Source: JACNIV01 sp965370415
GTDB lineage: Bacteria; Cloacimonadota; Cloacimonadia; Cloacimonadales; TCS61
Length of the DNA stretch: 64,000 nucleotides
Assembly: GCA_965370415.1 (NCBI GenBank)
Contig: CBDUTJ010000009.1
Coordinates: forward strand, 1 to 64,000
Direction: 5' to 3'
The position numbers were made by a program, and so were the translations under genes. Below the pieces are notes generated by a model, which saw only the letters and a list, made by a program, of their open reading frames with translations, searched no databases and was not told the DNA's origin. Shown piece after piece: positions 1-6,736 of the stretch. The first letter of the stretch is position 1. Each line of letters starts with the position of its first letter.

Positions 1-9
1 CATAACAAT

Positions 10-40
10 AACTTAACTACACATCGCGTCAAGTTAAGTT
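10..40. repeat. inverted repeat
   Basis: AACTTAAC at 10-17 is the exact reverse complement of GTTAAGTT at 33-40, with a 15-base spacer. It may be the end of a transcript that begins outside the window or a dispersed palindromic unit. Nothing else recognisable lies in 41-105. Confidence 0.35.
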
Positions 41-110
41 GTCATGAACCAAATTTTTTAGTGGTGTTTACCAATTTTAGTAATATATATTCGTCGGGAG
101 TTTTTCTTTG

Positions 111-144
111 CTTCGTTTCTTTTGTCGGTACAAAAGAAATGAAG
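111..144. repeat. hairpin-forming palindromic repeat
   Basis: TTTCTTTTGT (116-125) and ACAAAAGAAA (130-139) are perfect 10-base arms around the loop CGGT. The flanks CTT and AAG extend the pairing to 111-144. Compact GC-looped hairpins of this kind are usually dispersed intergenic repeats, and the U-rich arm could also act as a weak terminator for a gene left of the window. Confidence 0.5.
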
Positions 145-253
145 TTCAATGCTTGCCATTCTTGAAGTAAAAAAATCTTCTCACTATTTTTTCATAACAA
201 AAAGAATACAATGATTTTGATTTTTTATGATGATAAGTGTTTTAAAATTATCA

Positions 254-282
254 TTGACACTTAGTCTCCGTAACACTTTCCT
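254..282 (+). promoter_or_regulatory. candidate nikR promoter
   Basis: TTGACA at 254-259 matches a sigma-70 type -35 box. A spacer of 17 leads to the T-rich stretch TTTCCT (277-282), a poor -10 match. The start codon follows at 309. A direct repeat CGTAACAC lies over and just downstream of this promoter. Confidence 0.35.
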
Positions 283-296
283 GTCATTCGTAACAC
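268..296 (+). promoter_or_regulatory. direct repeat, possible operator of nikR
   Basis: CGTAACAC occurs at 269-276 and again at 289-296, exactly 20 bases apart (about two helical turns), between the putative -35 box and the nikR start. NikR proteins often repress their own or a neighbouring nickel-uptake promoter. Binding by NikR is inferred from position only; the motif does not match the E. coli NikR operator. Confidence 0.3.
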
Positions 297-308
297 GAAG
301 GAGAATAA

Positions 309-722
309 ATGTCGGAATTGATAAGGTTTGGTGTTTCGCTGGAAAAAGAACTTCTACGAAAGTTCGATAAACATATTAAAAAAGAGAATTACGTCAACCG
401 TTCTAATGCCATTGCAGACCTGATAAGGGACAAACTCATCCGGCAGGAATGGGCGGAAGATAAAGAAGTTGCCGGTGCTATCATCATGGTTTTCGACCAT
501 CACCAGCGTGACCTGGTAAATAATCTCACCAATATCCAGCATGATTATCATAAATTCATAATTTCTTCCCAACATGTTCACCTGGACCACGATAACTGTT
601 TTGAGATCGTAGTGGTAAAAGGTAAACCAAACCAGTTGGAAGGGCTGGCAAATAAACTGAAAGCAGCCAAAGGCGTGAAACATGCATCACTCAGCCTGGC
701 AACCACAGGGAAAGAGGTTTAA
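309..722 (+). CDS. nikR: nickel-responsive transcriptional regulator NikR
   Basis: A 137-residue protein with the two-part NikR architecture. Residues 1-45 form a ribbon-helix-helix DNA-binding domain that begins with the typical strand LIRFGVSLEKELLRKFD. Residues 55-132 form the ACT-like tetramerisation and nickel-sensing domain. The four high-affinity nickel ligands are all present: His78, His89, His91 and Cys97, which correspond to His76, His87, His89 and Cys95 of E. coli NikR with a constant offset of two. The start is supported by GAAGGAG at 297-303. NikR represses nickel uptake when nickel is plentiful. Here it heads a same-strand run with a NicO/UreH-like permease and hypB, so these are its likely targets. 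Confidence 0.93.
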   Translation: MSELIRFGVSLEKELLRKFDKHIKKENYVNRSNAIADLIRDKLIRQEWAEDKEVAGAIIMVFDHHQRDLVNNLTNIQHDYHKFIISSQHVHLDHDNCFEIVVVKGKPNQLEGLANKLKAAKGVKHASLSLATTGKEV

Positions 723-748
723 CCTTGCGTAACTTCCTATTTTTCTCT

Positions 749-795
749 CGTTCCTAAACTTTTAGCCTGTTGTATAACAGGTCTGTTTGGGAACG
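749..795. repeat. two-tier hairpin after nikR
   Basis: Outer arms GTTCCTAAAC (750-759) and GTTTGGGAAC (785-794) pair fully if one G-U is allowed; inner arms CCTGTT (766-771) and AACAGG (776-781) pair perfectly. No U-tract follows, so it looks more like a dispersed palindromic unit than a classical terminator, though it may protect or end the nikR transcript. Confidence 0.45.
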
Positions 796-860
796 CAATT
801 GTCTGTGAAACTCTGTTTCATAAATATATATGTTAATTTATAAAAGAGCGAATAATAACA

Positions 861-882
861 TTACGAAAGAGGACTTTCGTAA
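861..882. repeat. perfect 9-base inverted repeat
   Basis: TTACGAAAG (861-869) and CTTTCGTAA (874-882) flank AGGA. It lies between nikR and the FmdE-like gene, about 100 bases before the latter, so it could be an operator for it or a mobile palindromic unit. Confidence 0.4.
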
Positions 883-934
883 CGAGCAGAGAAGTTGGAA
901 GACGAAGTGTGTCATCTTCTTGCTTTTCTTATCT

Positions 935-958
935 CCCTTCTCCTGGTTAGGAGAAGGG
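935..958. repeat. palindromic repeat overlapping an apparent upstream reading frame
   Basis: CCCTTCTCCT (935-944) and AGGAGAAGGG (949-958) are perfect 10-base arms with a 4-base loop. The element belongs to a loose family of C-run/G-run palindromes in this window (2416-2435, 3368-3389, 45469-45485). It sits just before the GTG start proposed for the FmdE-like gene. Confidence 0.5.
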
Positions 959-978
959 TCGGGGATGAGGTCGAAATA

Positions 979-1500
979 GTGAAATCCTACAAAGAAGCTG
1001 TTCAATTTCACGGACATAGCTGTCCCGGGCTGGCAATGGGTTATCGCATGACAAAAGCAGCTCTGGAATATTTTTCTGCTGAGAGAGCAGAAGACGAAGA
1101 AATGGTTGCCATCGTAGAAAATGATGCCTGCGGAACAGATGCAGTTCAATTTCTTTCCGGCTGCACTTTCGGCAAAGGAAACCTGATCTTCAAAGACTTT
1201 GGAAAGATGGTTTATACATTTTATCATCGAGCTTCTGGGAAAGCAGTTCGCATCAGCAGGATAGCAGGTTTCAGAACAAAGCTCTCCGATACACAGATTT
1301 CCAGCGAAGAAAGAATAAATTTGATTCTTACAACTCCAGAAAAAGATATTGTTCAAATTGAAGAGATAAATATGCCCGAACCGGAGTATTCACGTATTTT
1401 CGATACTGTTTTGTGTGAGATCTGCGAAGAATCGGTAGTTGAAAGTAAAACCCGGATGCTCGATGGGAAAACTGTTTGCATTCCATGTTATGAAAAATAA
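979..1500 (+). CDS. FmdE-family protein with C-terminal zinc ribbon
   Basis: Resembles subunit E of formylmethanofuran dehydrogenase (FmdE/FwdE family), which in most bacteria is a stand-alone protein of uncertain role. The family signature FHGHSCPGLAMGYRM lies near the N-terminus. It is followed by ENDACGTDAVQFLSGCTFGKGN, which supplies further Cys and His. A short zinc ribbon, CEICEESVVES...CIPCYEK, closes the protein. An in-frame ATG exists at 895, but the extra 28 residues would be encoded by the 935-958 palindrome and look artefactual. I prefer the GTG at 979, preceded by a purine-rich GGGATGAGG. With nikR upstream and a nickel permease and hypB downstream, a role in metal handling is plausible but unproven. 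Confidence 0.8.
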   Translation: MKSYKEAVQFHGHSCPGLAMGYRMTKAALEYFSAERAEDEEMVAIVENDACGTDAVQFLSGCTFGKGNLIFKDFGKMVYTFYHRASGKAVRISRIAGFRTKLSDTQISSEERINLILTTPEKDIVQIEEINMPEPEYSRIFDTVLCEICEESVVESKTRMLDGKTVCIPCYEK

Positions 1501-1545
1501 AAATGCCTTTCTGAGGTCTCTTTTAGCTTTGCACACGACTGCGTC

Positions 1546-1569
1546 CGGCGTAGCTTTAGCGAAGACGGA
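1546..1569 (+). repeat. short dispersed repeat, CGGCGTAG family
   Basis: CGGCGTAGCTTTAGCGAAGA plus CGGA. A similar unit occurs in the opposite orientation at 61705-61728, with about 19 of 24 positions alike. The ends TCCG/CGGA make it hairpin-forming. It lies in the noncoding gap between the FmdE-like gene and the permease. Confidence 0.45.
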
Positions 1570-1616
1570 AGAATCTCGTGGATGAACACACAGCTTTGCA
1601 GCTCGTCAACAGAATG

Positions 1617-1659
1617 AGATCCTTCCTAAGAACAGCAAGTAGAAATCCTCAGGATGACA
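1617..1659 (-). repeat. dispersed TGTCATCCTGA repeat
   Basis: Read on the minus strand this begins TGTCATCCTGAGGATTTCTA and continues through CTTGCTGTT to GAAGGATCT. It aligns with 23763-23806 on the plus strand at roughly four of five positions over 44 bases. Related broken pieces occur near 45361-45432. Confidence 0.6.
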
Positions 1660-1691
1660 GAATATTTAAATAAAATTAAGTAGAATAAAAA

Positions 1692-2402
1692 GTGAGTAAC
1701 GAGGTCACTCTTTTAGCGATCACAGCTGCATCGATCGGCTTTTTTCACACATTGTTCGGACCCGATCATTACCTGCCGTTCATCATGATGTCCAAGGCAA
1801 GGAACTGGTCAACTCCCAAAACTATGCTGATAACTTTTTTATGTGGACTGGGGCATGTGGGAAGCTCTGTAATTCTGGGAATAATTGGAGTTTCGATAGG
1901 AATTGCCATAACTAAGATCGAGTTTTTTGAATCTTTCCGGGGCAACCTGGCAGCCTGGGCTTTTATTGCCTTCGGACTGGTTTATTTTATCTGGGGAATT
2001 CGGCAAGCGATTCGCAATAAACCGCACACTCACCTGCATATTCATAAAGACGGTACATCGCACGAACACGAACACGCTCACATCAGAGACCACTCTCATG
2101 TGCACGAAAACAAAGGTAAAACAATCACACCCTGGATACTTTTCACAATTTTTGTTTTGGGACCTTGTGAACCGTTAATTCCAATACTGATGTATCCGGC
2201 TGCAAAAAATAACGTTGGTGGTTTGATATTGGTCACATTGATCTTTGCAGCGGTAACTATCGGCACGATGATGGTTGTGGTTTATGTTACTTCCACCGGA
2301 ATAAAATTAATTCCTATGAAAAAGATGGAAAAATATTCCCACGCAATTGCCGGAGCGATAATTTTGTTCAGCGGATTGGGTATTCAGTTTCTGGGATTGT
2401 AA
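1692..2402 (+). CDS. NicO/UreH-like nickel permease
   Basis: A 236-residue integral membrane protein with about six hydrophobic segments. The first carries HTLFGPDH (residues 19-26), the His...Asp-His signature of nickel/cobalt permeases of the NicO and UreH-like families. A central hydrophilic loop (about residues 113-141) is extremely rich in histidine, e.g. HTHLHIH and HEHEHAHIRDHSHVH, as expected for metal capture. Translation appears to start at a GTG with no strong ribosome-binding site. It lies between an FmdE-like gene and hypB and downstream of nikR, so nickel import for hydrogenase or a related nickel enzyme is the natural role. Cobalt or a chaperone-like export function cannot be excluded from sequence. 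Confidence 0.8.
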   Translation: MSNEVTLLAITAASIGFFHTLFGPDHYLPFIMMSKARNWSTPKTMLITFLCGLGHVGSSVILGIIGVSIGIAITKIEFFESFRGNLAAWAFIAFGLVYFIWGIRQAIRNKPHTHLHIHKDGTSHEHEHAHIRDHSHVHENKGKTITPWILFTIFVLGPCEPLIPILMYPAAKNNVGGLILVTLIFAAVTIGTMMVVVYVTSTGIKLIPMKKMEKYSHAIAGAIILFSGLGIQFLGL

Positions 2403-2415
2403 AACCCCTCTGCTT

Positions 2416-2435
2416 TCTCCCCTTGACAGGGGAGA
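2416..2435. repeat. C-run/G-run palindrome after the permease
   Basis: TCTCCCC (2416-2422), TTGACA loop, GGGGAGA (2429-2435). A half-unit CCCTCGC...GGGAGAGGG follows at about 2481-2504. Probably a dispersed repeat; it may also weaken read-through into hypB. Confidence 0.4.
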
Positions 2436-2522
2436 CATAAGAAAATTAGAAGGAAAATATATTGTCTTACCAGATTAAAGCCCTCGCATTAGATAGGGAG
2501 AGGGTTGAAAAAGGAGAAATAG

Positions 2523-3179
2523 ATGGATACAAAAGAAATTAAAGTGATGAAAAAAATATTGAACATCAACGACAGAATCGCAGATGAACTCAGGATATCA
2601 TTAAAAGAAAAAGGGATTCTTTACATAAACCTGATGAGCTCTCCCGGTTCGGGAAAAACAACTCTCCTGGAAAAAACCGCAGAGAAATTCGGGAAGAATA
2701 TCTTCGTTATCGAAGGTGATATTCAAACAACTCTCGACGCGGAAAGAGTGGCAAAAGCAGGAATTCGCAGCTTTCAGATAAATACAGGTCCTTTTGGTGG
2801 TGACTGCCACCTGGAGTCCGGCTGGATAAAATCTGCATTAGAAGAGATCGACCTTGAAGGAATTGATATTCTGTTCGTAGAAAATATCGGCAACCTGGTG
2901 TGTCCTGCAGAATTCGATGTGGGAGCTCATATCAATGCAGTGGTTCTCAGCGTTACGGAAGGTGAAGATAAACCTCTTAAATATCCCCTTGCTTTCAGGA
3001 ACTCTCAGCTTTGCATAATTTCCAAAACCGACCTTCTTCCCTACCTCGATATCAGCATTGAAAAGATCAAAGAAAACATCAAAAAAGTAAATCCACAAAT
3101 GGAAGTGATAGAACTTTCAGCAAAAACCGGTGATGGATTTGAAGATTGGATAAAATATTTGAAGAAGAATAAAAAATAA
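2523..3179 (+). CDS. hypB: hydrogenase nickel-incorporation GTPase HypB
   Basis: A SIMIBI-class GTPase that, with HypA, delivers nickel to the large subunit of [NiFe]-hydrogenase. The 218 residues contain Walker A SSPGSGKTT (39-47), the switch region EGDIQTTLDAERV, the metal-site motif CHLES, the G3-region ENIGNLVCPAEFDVGAH and the late SKTDLLPY guanine-specificity motif. There is no N-terminal histidine tail, so nickel storage would depend on other proteins such as the His-rich permease. The segment before the Cys-His pair reads INTGPFGGDCHLES, a little longer than the usual NTG-x-CHL spacing. AGGAG precedes the ATG. No hypA or hydrogenase structural genes are in the window. Confidence 0.93.
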   Translation: MDTKEIKVMKKILNINDRIADELRISLKEKGILYINLMSSPGSGKTTLLEKTAEKFGKNIFVIEGDIQTTLDAERVAKAGIRSFQINTGPFGGDCHLESGWIKSALEEIDLEGIDILFVENIGNLVCPAEFDVGAHINAVVLSVTEGEDKPLKYPLAFRNSQLCIISKTDLLPYLDISIEKIKENIKKVNPQMEVIELSAKTGDGFEDWIKYLKKNKK

Positions 3180-3204
3180 GCCATCCAATTTTGGACGGCT
3201 CATG
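3179..3204. terminator. terminator-like hairpin after hypB
   Basis: AGCCATCCAA / TTGGACGGCT form a 10-base stem with one weak pair on the plus strand and a G-U on the minus strand. The U-rich tract lies on its left side, so it works best for minus-strand transcripts. A similar hairpin with the same left flank lies at 3491-3525. Confidence 0.5.
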
Positions 3205-3310
3205 ATTCTGAGGTCCCTGAGCACTTCATTTTTGAACCAGATATTAAAGGAAATAACTCAAGAACTACGCAATATATTCAAGCTTAAAGAGACTCTAGAC
3301 AATAATCTTG

Positions 3311-3337
3311 TTTCATCAATAACATCTTCCTAACTTT
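3311..3337 (-). pseudogene. vestigial sorting-domain tail, copy 1
   Basis: Read on the minus strand the 27 bases encode KVRKMLLMK, matching the final residues of the type IX-like tails in this window (VKKMILLK, TKKMLLLK). There is no recognisable gene body upstream and no stop directly after the tail. It looks like the remnant of a decayed secreted-protein gene. Confidence 0.4.
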
Positions 3338-3367
3338 CTGAAAATCACCTGCTTCCAACCCCCACTA

Positions 3368-3389
3368 TCTCCCCCTAATTAGGGGGAGA
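3368..3389. repeat. perfect 22-base palindrome
   Basis: TCTCCCCCTAA joined to TTAGGGGGAGA with no spacer. It belongs to the C-run/G-run palindromes seen at 935, 2416 and 45469 and lies between the two vestigial tails. Confidence 0.55.
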
Positions 3390-3408
3390 ATAAAGAGGGA
3401 GTGAAAAA

Positions 3409-3438
3409 CTACTTCAACAATATCATCTTCTTAACTTT
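3409..3438 (-). pseudogene. vestigial sorting-domain tail, copy 2
   Basis: Minus-strand translation reads KVKKMILLK followed by a TAG stop, the exact style of the tails ending the intact secreted proteins (for example VKKMILLK at 32207). An in-frame TAG directly precedes it, so no intact gene remains. Together with copy 1 it suggests that secreted-protein genes once stood here. Confidence 0.45.
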
Positions 3439-3490
3439 CTAATAAAACTGGAGAAGGGCTTACAGATTGAGTTTAGTATTTGAATAAGAA

Positions 3491-3525
3491 CAAAAAATAA
3501 GCCATCCCATTCCGGATGGCTCTTT
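3491..3525 (-). terminator. stranded terminator of the tRNA operon
   Basis: On the minus strand GCCATCC GGAATG GGATGGC is followed by TTATTTTTTG, a good intrinsic terminator. It lies immediately left of the tRNA-His 3'-end fragment at 3530. Before the element inserted, it would have followed directly on tRNA-His, the last gene of the minus-strand tRNA operon now at 16590-17132. Confidence 0.6.
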
Positions 3526-3529
3526 AAAC

Positions 3530-3556
3530 TGGGGTGGATGATGGGACTCGAACCCA
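3530..3556. repeat. attL: duplicated 3' end of tRNA-His
   Basis: Seventeen bases (3530-3546) are identical to the 3' end of tRNA-His at 16590-16606. The match continues to 3556 with two mismatches, both in the T-loop. The fragment holds CCA, acceptor strand and part of the T-arm only, so it cannot be a tRNA. A partial tRNA 3' end at one edge and the complete tRNA at the other is the standard footprint of site-specific integration. Confidence 0.85.
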
Positions 3557-3675
3557 GAAACCAATTTATTTATATTGACATCTTATATTTGTTTCGATTA
3601 ATTTGCATCAGGTCTTATTATAAGTGGATGTAGAAAATCGCTAAATTTCATTAATTTAGATTTACTTAGATTTAT

Positions 3676-3729
3676 CGTTGTGAAAATTCACAACGGTTTA
3701 AGCATTTTTCACAACGGTTTTCACAACAG
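3676..3729. promoter_or_regulatory. left arm-type repeats of the integrase
   Basis: Contains CGTTGTGAA (3676-3684) facing TTCACAACG (3687-3695), then two further direct copies of TTTTCACAAC in 3705-3729. The same motif occurs twice near the right end of the element. Integrase arm-site binding is inferred from this symmetric placement. Confidence 0.6.
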
Positions 3730-3781
3730 TTTTACAGCGATTCCTACAGATATGTTAATTATTATAATTGAGGAGTTAATA

Positions 3782-4891
3782 ATGAATGAAAAATTGAAAC
3801 AGGAAATTCGCTATTACAATAAGAAATCTGCATACAAAATTAAGTACCGCAAAAGACAAAATGATTTTTCCTTGTATCTCGATCTACAGCGTAAGGGTAT
3901 AAGGCAAACTATCAATCTTAATCTCTTTGTTACAGGGAAAATCTCATATTTCAATATAGACAAGGAAAGACTTAAACTTGCAGTGAAAGAACAGGAAATT
4001 AAAAATGAAGAATTTAAACTTAGAAGCAATTCAGGTCATATTCCAAAAGAAAAACTGCAGGAAATGGAAATTGAAAAGTATATTCGAAACTTAGCTGATG
4101 ACCAAGTAGTTGTAAGTACAAGGAAGAATTGGTTAAGCCTTAATAAACATTTAAAAGAATTTTACAAAAGTAAAAAACTAAAATTCAAGCACATAGATCG
4201 AAACTTCTGCAAGTCCTTTGCAAAATATCTTGAAAAGAATCTCTCTCCGAATACAGCTCATGCATATTTTGGAAAATTCAAACAAGCTCTCTACAAAGCT
4301 GTTGATGACAGAATTTATGATATTAATCCTGCTGTAAGTGGATCACGAATAACAATCTCTAAAAAAGCCACAAACAGGGAATTCTTAACATTGGATGAAA
4401 TAAGTCAAGTTTATGAAACAGACTTTTATTTACCACAGCTAAAAAATGCTTTCATATTTGCTTGCTTTACCGGGCTTAGATTTGTTGATATTAAAGGCAT
4501 TAGATTTGAAGATATTAATGAATCCACATTGGTTTTTGTTCAAAGCAAAACTGATGAACCGGTCAGAATAAAGCTTCATTCTATCGCTAAGGATATAATT
4601 GAAATTCAAAAGAAAGAATTGAAAAGGGAATCAGGATTGATATTTGATCTGCCGGATTATGAGTACAGTAGATTAAAAATGCACGAACTTATTAAAACTG
4701 CAGGAATCAATAAGAGAATTACTTTCCATTGTGGACGTCATACATTCGCTACAATGTGTTTAACTTATGATATTGACCTTTACACTGTCAGTAAATTACT
4801 CGGGCATACTGATATTAAACACACACAGATCTATGCTAAACTGATCGATAAGAAGCGAGACGAAGCAATAGATAAATTGCCAACAATTTGA
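3782..4891 (+). CDS. tyrosine recombinase / integrase
   Basis: Catalyses site-specific integration and excision. The 369 residues have an N-terminal arm-binding region, a SAM-like core-binding domain (about 90-180) and a C-terminal catalytic domain with the expected residues: Arg in TGLRFVDIKG, His-x-x-Arg-His in FHCGRHTFAT and the nucleophilic Tyr in HTQIYAKL after LLGHTDI. Its overall style resembles integrases of Bacteroidota elements. An in-frame ATG lies at 3680, but the extra 34 residues would be translated from the arm-site repeats. ATG 3782 is preceded by GAGGAG at the right spacing. It lies next to attL rather than next to the intact tRNA, and the following gene starts 11 bases after its stop. 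Confidence 0.93.
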   Translation: MNEKLKQEIRYYNKKSAYKIKYRKRQNDFSLYLDLQRKGIRQTINLNLFVTGKISYFNIDKERLKLAVKEQEIKNEEFKLRSNSGHIPKEKLQEMEIEKYIRNLADDQVVVSTRKNWLSLNKHLKEFYKSKKLKFKHIDRNFCKSFAKYLEKNLSPNTAHAYFGKFKQALYKAVDDRIYDINPAVSGSRITISKKATNREFLTLDEISQVYETDFYLPQLKNAFIFACFTGLRFVDIKGIRFEDINESTLVFVQSKTDEPVRIKLHSIAKDIIEIQKKELKRESGLIFDLPDYEYSRLKMHELIKTAGINKRITFHCGRHTFATMCLTYDIDLYTVSKLLGHTDIKHTQIYAKLIDKKRDEAIDKLPTI

Positions 4892-4902
4892 AGGAGTAAA
4901 AA

Positions 4903-6321
4903 ATGAAATATACTACATTTGATACAGAAAAAGAGATGAAAGGTTTATCTAAGAAAATAATCGAAATTTTCAATGTAGAACCATATTCATGCGGATTATA
5001 TAGTAAAGTATTAAAGAATATAGTTAACACTTTTATAAAATTACGATTAGATAGATTTTTATCAAGAATTGAAAGAAAACCTGAGATTAATATAAAGAAT
5101 TTTGGTATTATAGAAACTGTTAGTCATCATTATAAACGTCGTTTTTTGTATTCAGAAGATGATGAGTCTTTAGAATGGATTTTACATGAACTAATACCTT
5201 CATATTACAACCTCTTTGATTCTGAAGCTTATTTCAATGGGAAATTCAGCTTTGATGATAGATTAGAAGCAATAAAATCATACTATAAAATTGATATAAG
5301 TAAATCAAATTTGATTAGTTTTTGGATTAACAAAAATTATGCTGAACTTACTTCCGAAGTTATTGATAAATACAACAAATTTCTATCTATATTGTTTACA
5401 ATTAATAAAACAATTTATATATCTGATAATCCCTATGTCTTTGAGAATGAAATATCAGAGAAAGAAATTAGAACAATTACAATAAACAAGACTAACAAAA
5501 TAATTAATATTGATTATTTATTTTTCCACGTTGAAGCAAATATCCTATCTGAGTTGTATAGCATTTTAGAAGAGAATGGAGGATTGATCAAATCATTATA
5601 CTTGCTTCCAAATAGAAAAAAGGAAATTCAAAATATTAGACAATATCTAAAAACAAACGACCTTTTTAAATTTGATTTGATAAAAACAGATTTTATGTTA
5701 TTAAAGAATGGAAAACGTATTAATAATGATAATGATACAAAATTAGAATTCATACAAAGAATTAGAAAGAATGATCCTGTTAAAATTACAATGACAAAAG
5801 AACATGCATATTTTAACTTTCCACTAATACGAGAAGAAAAATATTCATCATCTGATATTAGAAATAAATTACAAGAAACATTTAAAAAATGGTTATATAA
5901 CTCACAGATCTCAGAATGGGAAAATAGTTGGATAGATATAGTAAAAGATAACAAAAGTACAACTATTCAAAATCTTGCAAGAAAGATCCCTAAAGAAAAA
6001 TTCAATGGTCAGAATGGAGATAGTAGAGTAAGCAAATATGATGATAAAGAACTCTGGATTCAACTTATATATCATACAGAGGGCAAATCACCATCTGGTA
6101 AAGTTAATAACATTGAATATAAATATAAGAAAATTACTCATCAAACAATTGCAAGTCGCTTAAACCAAATGAAACCTTATTTAAAAAATTATCTTAGTCC
6201 TGAAAAAGACGATGTTTATAATAGTTTTAAAAGCTGGACTAAATTATTCAATTATTTTGAAAAGAATAAGAGAGATTTTGATGCAACTTGGCAAGATTAT
6301 CAAAAAGGTAAGAAGAAATGA
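4903..6321 (+). CDS. unknown 472-residue element protein
   Basis: I do not recognise this protein. It is soluble, Lys/Asn/Ile-rich, has no signal peptide or membrane segment, and looks alpha-helical in its C-terminal third. Residues about 385-425 (DDKELWIQLIYHTEGKSPSG to IASRLNQM) could fold as a small helix-turn-helix. It begins 11 bases after the integrase stop, behind AAGGAG, so the two are likely co-transcribed. A gene tied this closely to an integrase often affects excision, regulation or defence, but no motif here decides between these. Very AT-rich codon use marks it as part of the imported module. Confidence 0.75.
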   Translation: MKYTTFDTEKEMKGLSKKIIEIFNVEPYSCGLYSKVLKNIVNTFIKLRLDRFLSRIERKPEINIKNFGIIETVSHHYKRRFLYSEDDESLEWILHELIPSYYNLFDSEAYFNGKFSFDDRLEAIKSYYKIDISKSNLISFWINKNYAELTSEVIDKYNKFLSILFTINKTIYISDNPYVFENEISEKEIRTITINKTNKIINIDYLFFHVEANILSELYSILEENGGLIKSLYLLPNRKKEIQNIRQYLKTNDLFKFDLIKTDFMLLKNGKRINNDNDTKLEFIQRIRKNDPVKITMTKEHAYFNFPLIREEKYSSSDIRNKLQETFKKWLYNSQISEWENSWIDIVKDNKSTTIQNLARKIPKEKFNGQNGDSRVSKYDDKELWIQLIYHTEGKSPSGKVNNIEYKYKKITHQTIASRLNQMKPYLKNYLSPEKDDVYNSFKSWTKLFNYFEKNKRDFDATWQDYQKGKKK

Positions 6322-6471
6322 CTTACTTACCAAAATAAAAAAAGATAGAGTTAAACTAAGATATAATAATAAAACAAAAATAAAAACAGGTAAGTTAAGA
6401 ATATAACCTTCTCAAATATAGTAAAATAGCCTATAGTCTCCATAGATCATAAATTAATTATGGAGGATATA

Positions 6472-6729
6472 ATGACTATTAAAGACAAAGAACAAAGTAG
6501 CAAAATTCAAAAACCGTACCTATCGTTAGAAGAAGCATGCAAGTACTTATCAATTTCTAAAGCCACAATGTACCAGAGAACATCACGTAAAACTATGAAG
6601 CATTTCAAATGCGGTCGCAAAATCCTATTCAAAATTACTGACCTCAATGATTATATTGAATCCCATCAAGTTAAAACATTAACAGAACTGGAACAGGATG
6701 CATTAACCAATATTATAACCGGAAAATGA
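6472..6729 (+). CDS. excisionase / AlpA-like helix-turn-helix protein
   Basis: An 85-residue protein with a MerR-like winged HTH of the excisionase family (HTH_17 type). The core reads YLSLEEACKYLSISKATMYQ, then RTSRKTMKHFKCGRKILFKITDLNDYIESH, including the usual late basic wing and D-L-x-x-Y-I-E end. Such proteins act as recombination directionality factors or as activators of integrase expression. The start is ATG 6472, because GGAGG (6462-6466) sits five bases before it; the ATG at 6460 overlaps that ribosome-binding site. It lies within the integrase-proximal half of the element, where excisionase-like genes are expected. Confidence 0.82.
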   Translation: MTIKDKEQSSKIQKPYLSLEEACKYLSISKATMYQRTSRKTMKHFKCGRKILFKITDLNDYIESHQVKTLTELEQDALTNIITGK

Positions 6730-6736
6730 GGATATT

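Noticed and set aside
254..308. E. coli-type NikR operator
   Set aside because: No GTATGA...TCATAC-type inverted repeat is present; only the CGTAACAC direct repeat was seen.
895..978. ATG 895 as start of the FmdE-like gene
   Set aside because: The extra 28 residues would be encoded by a perfect palindromic repeat and show no family similarity; GTG 979 with GGGATGAGG upstream fits better.
838..1356. 172-codon minus-strand reading frame opposite the FmdE-like gene
   Set aside because: The plus strand carries clear family motifs and a zinc ribbon; the minus frame shows none.
3530..3556. tRNA-like sequence as a functional second tRNA-His
   Set aside because: Only CCA, the acceptor 3' strand and part of the T-arm are present; there is no anticodon arm, D-arm or 5' acceptor strand.
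3680..3781. ATG 3680 as the integrase start
   Set aside because: The additional codons are made of the CACAACG repeats, and a strong GAGGAG lies before ATG 3782.
6460..6471. ATG 6460 as start of the HTH gene
   Set aside because: It overlaps the GGAGG that is correctly spaced for ATG 6472.
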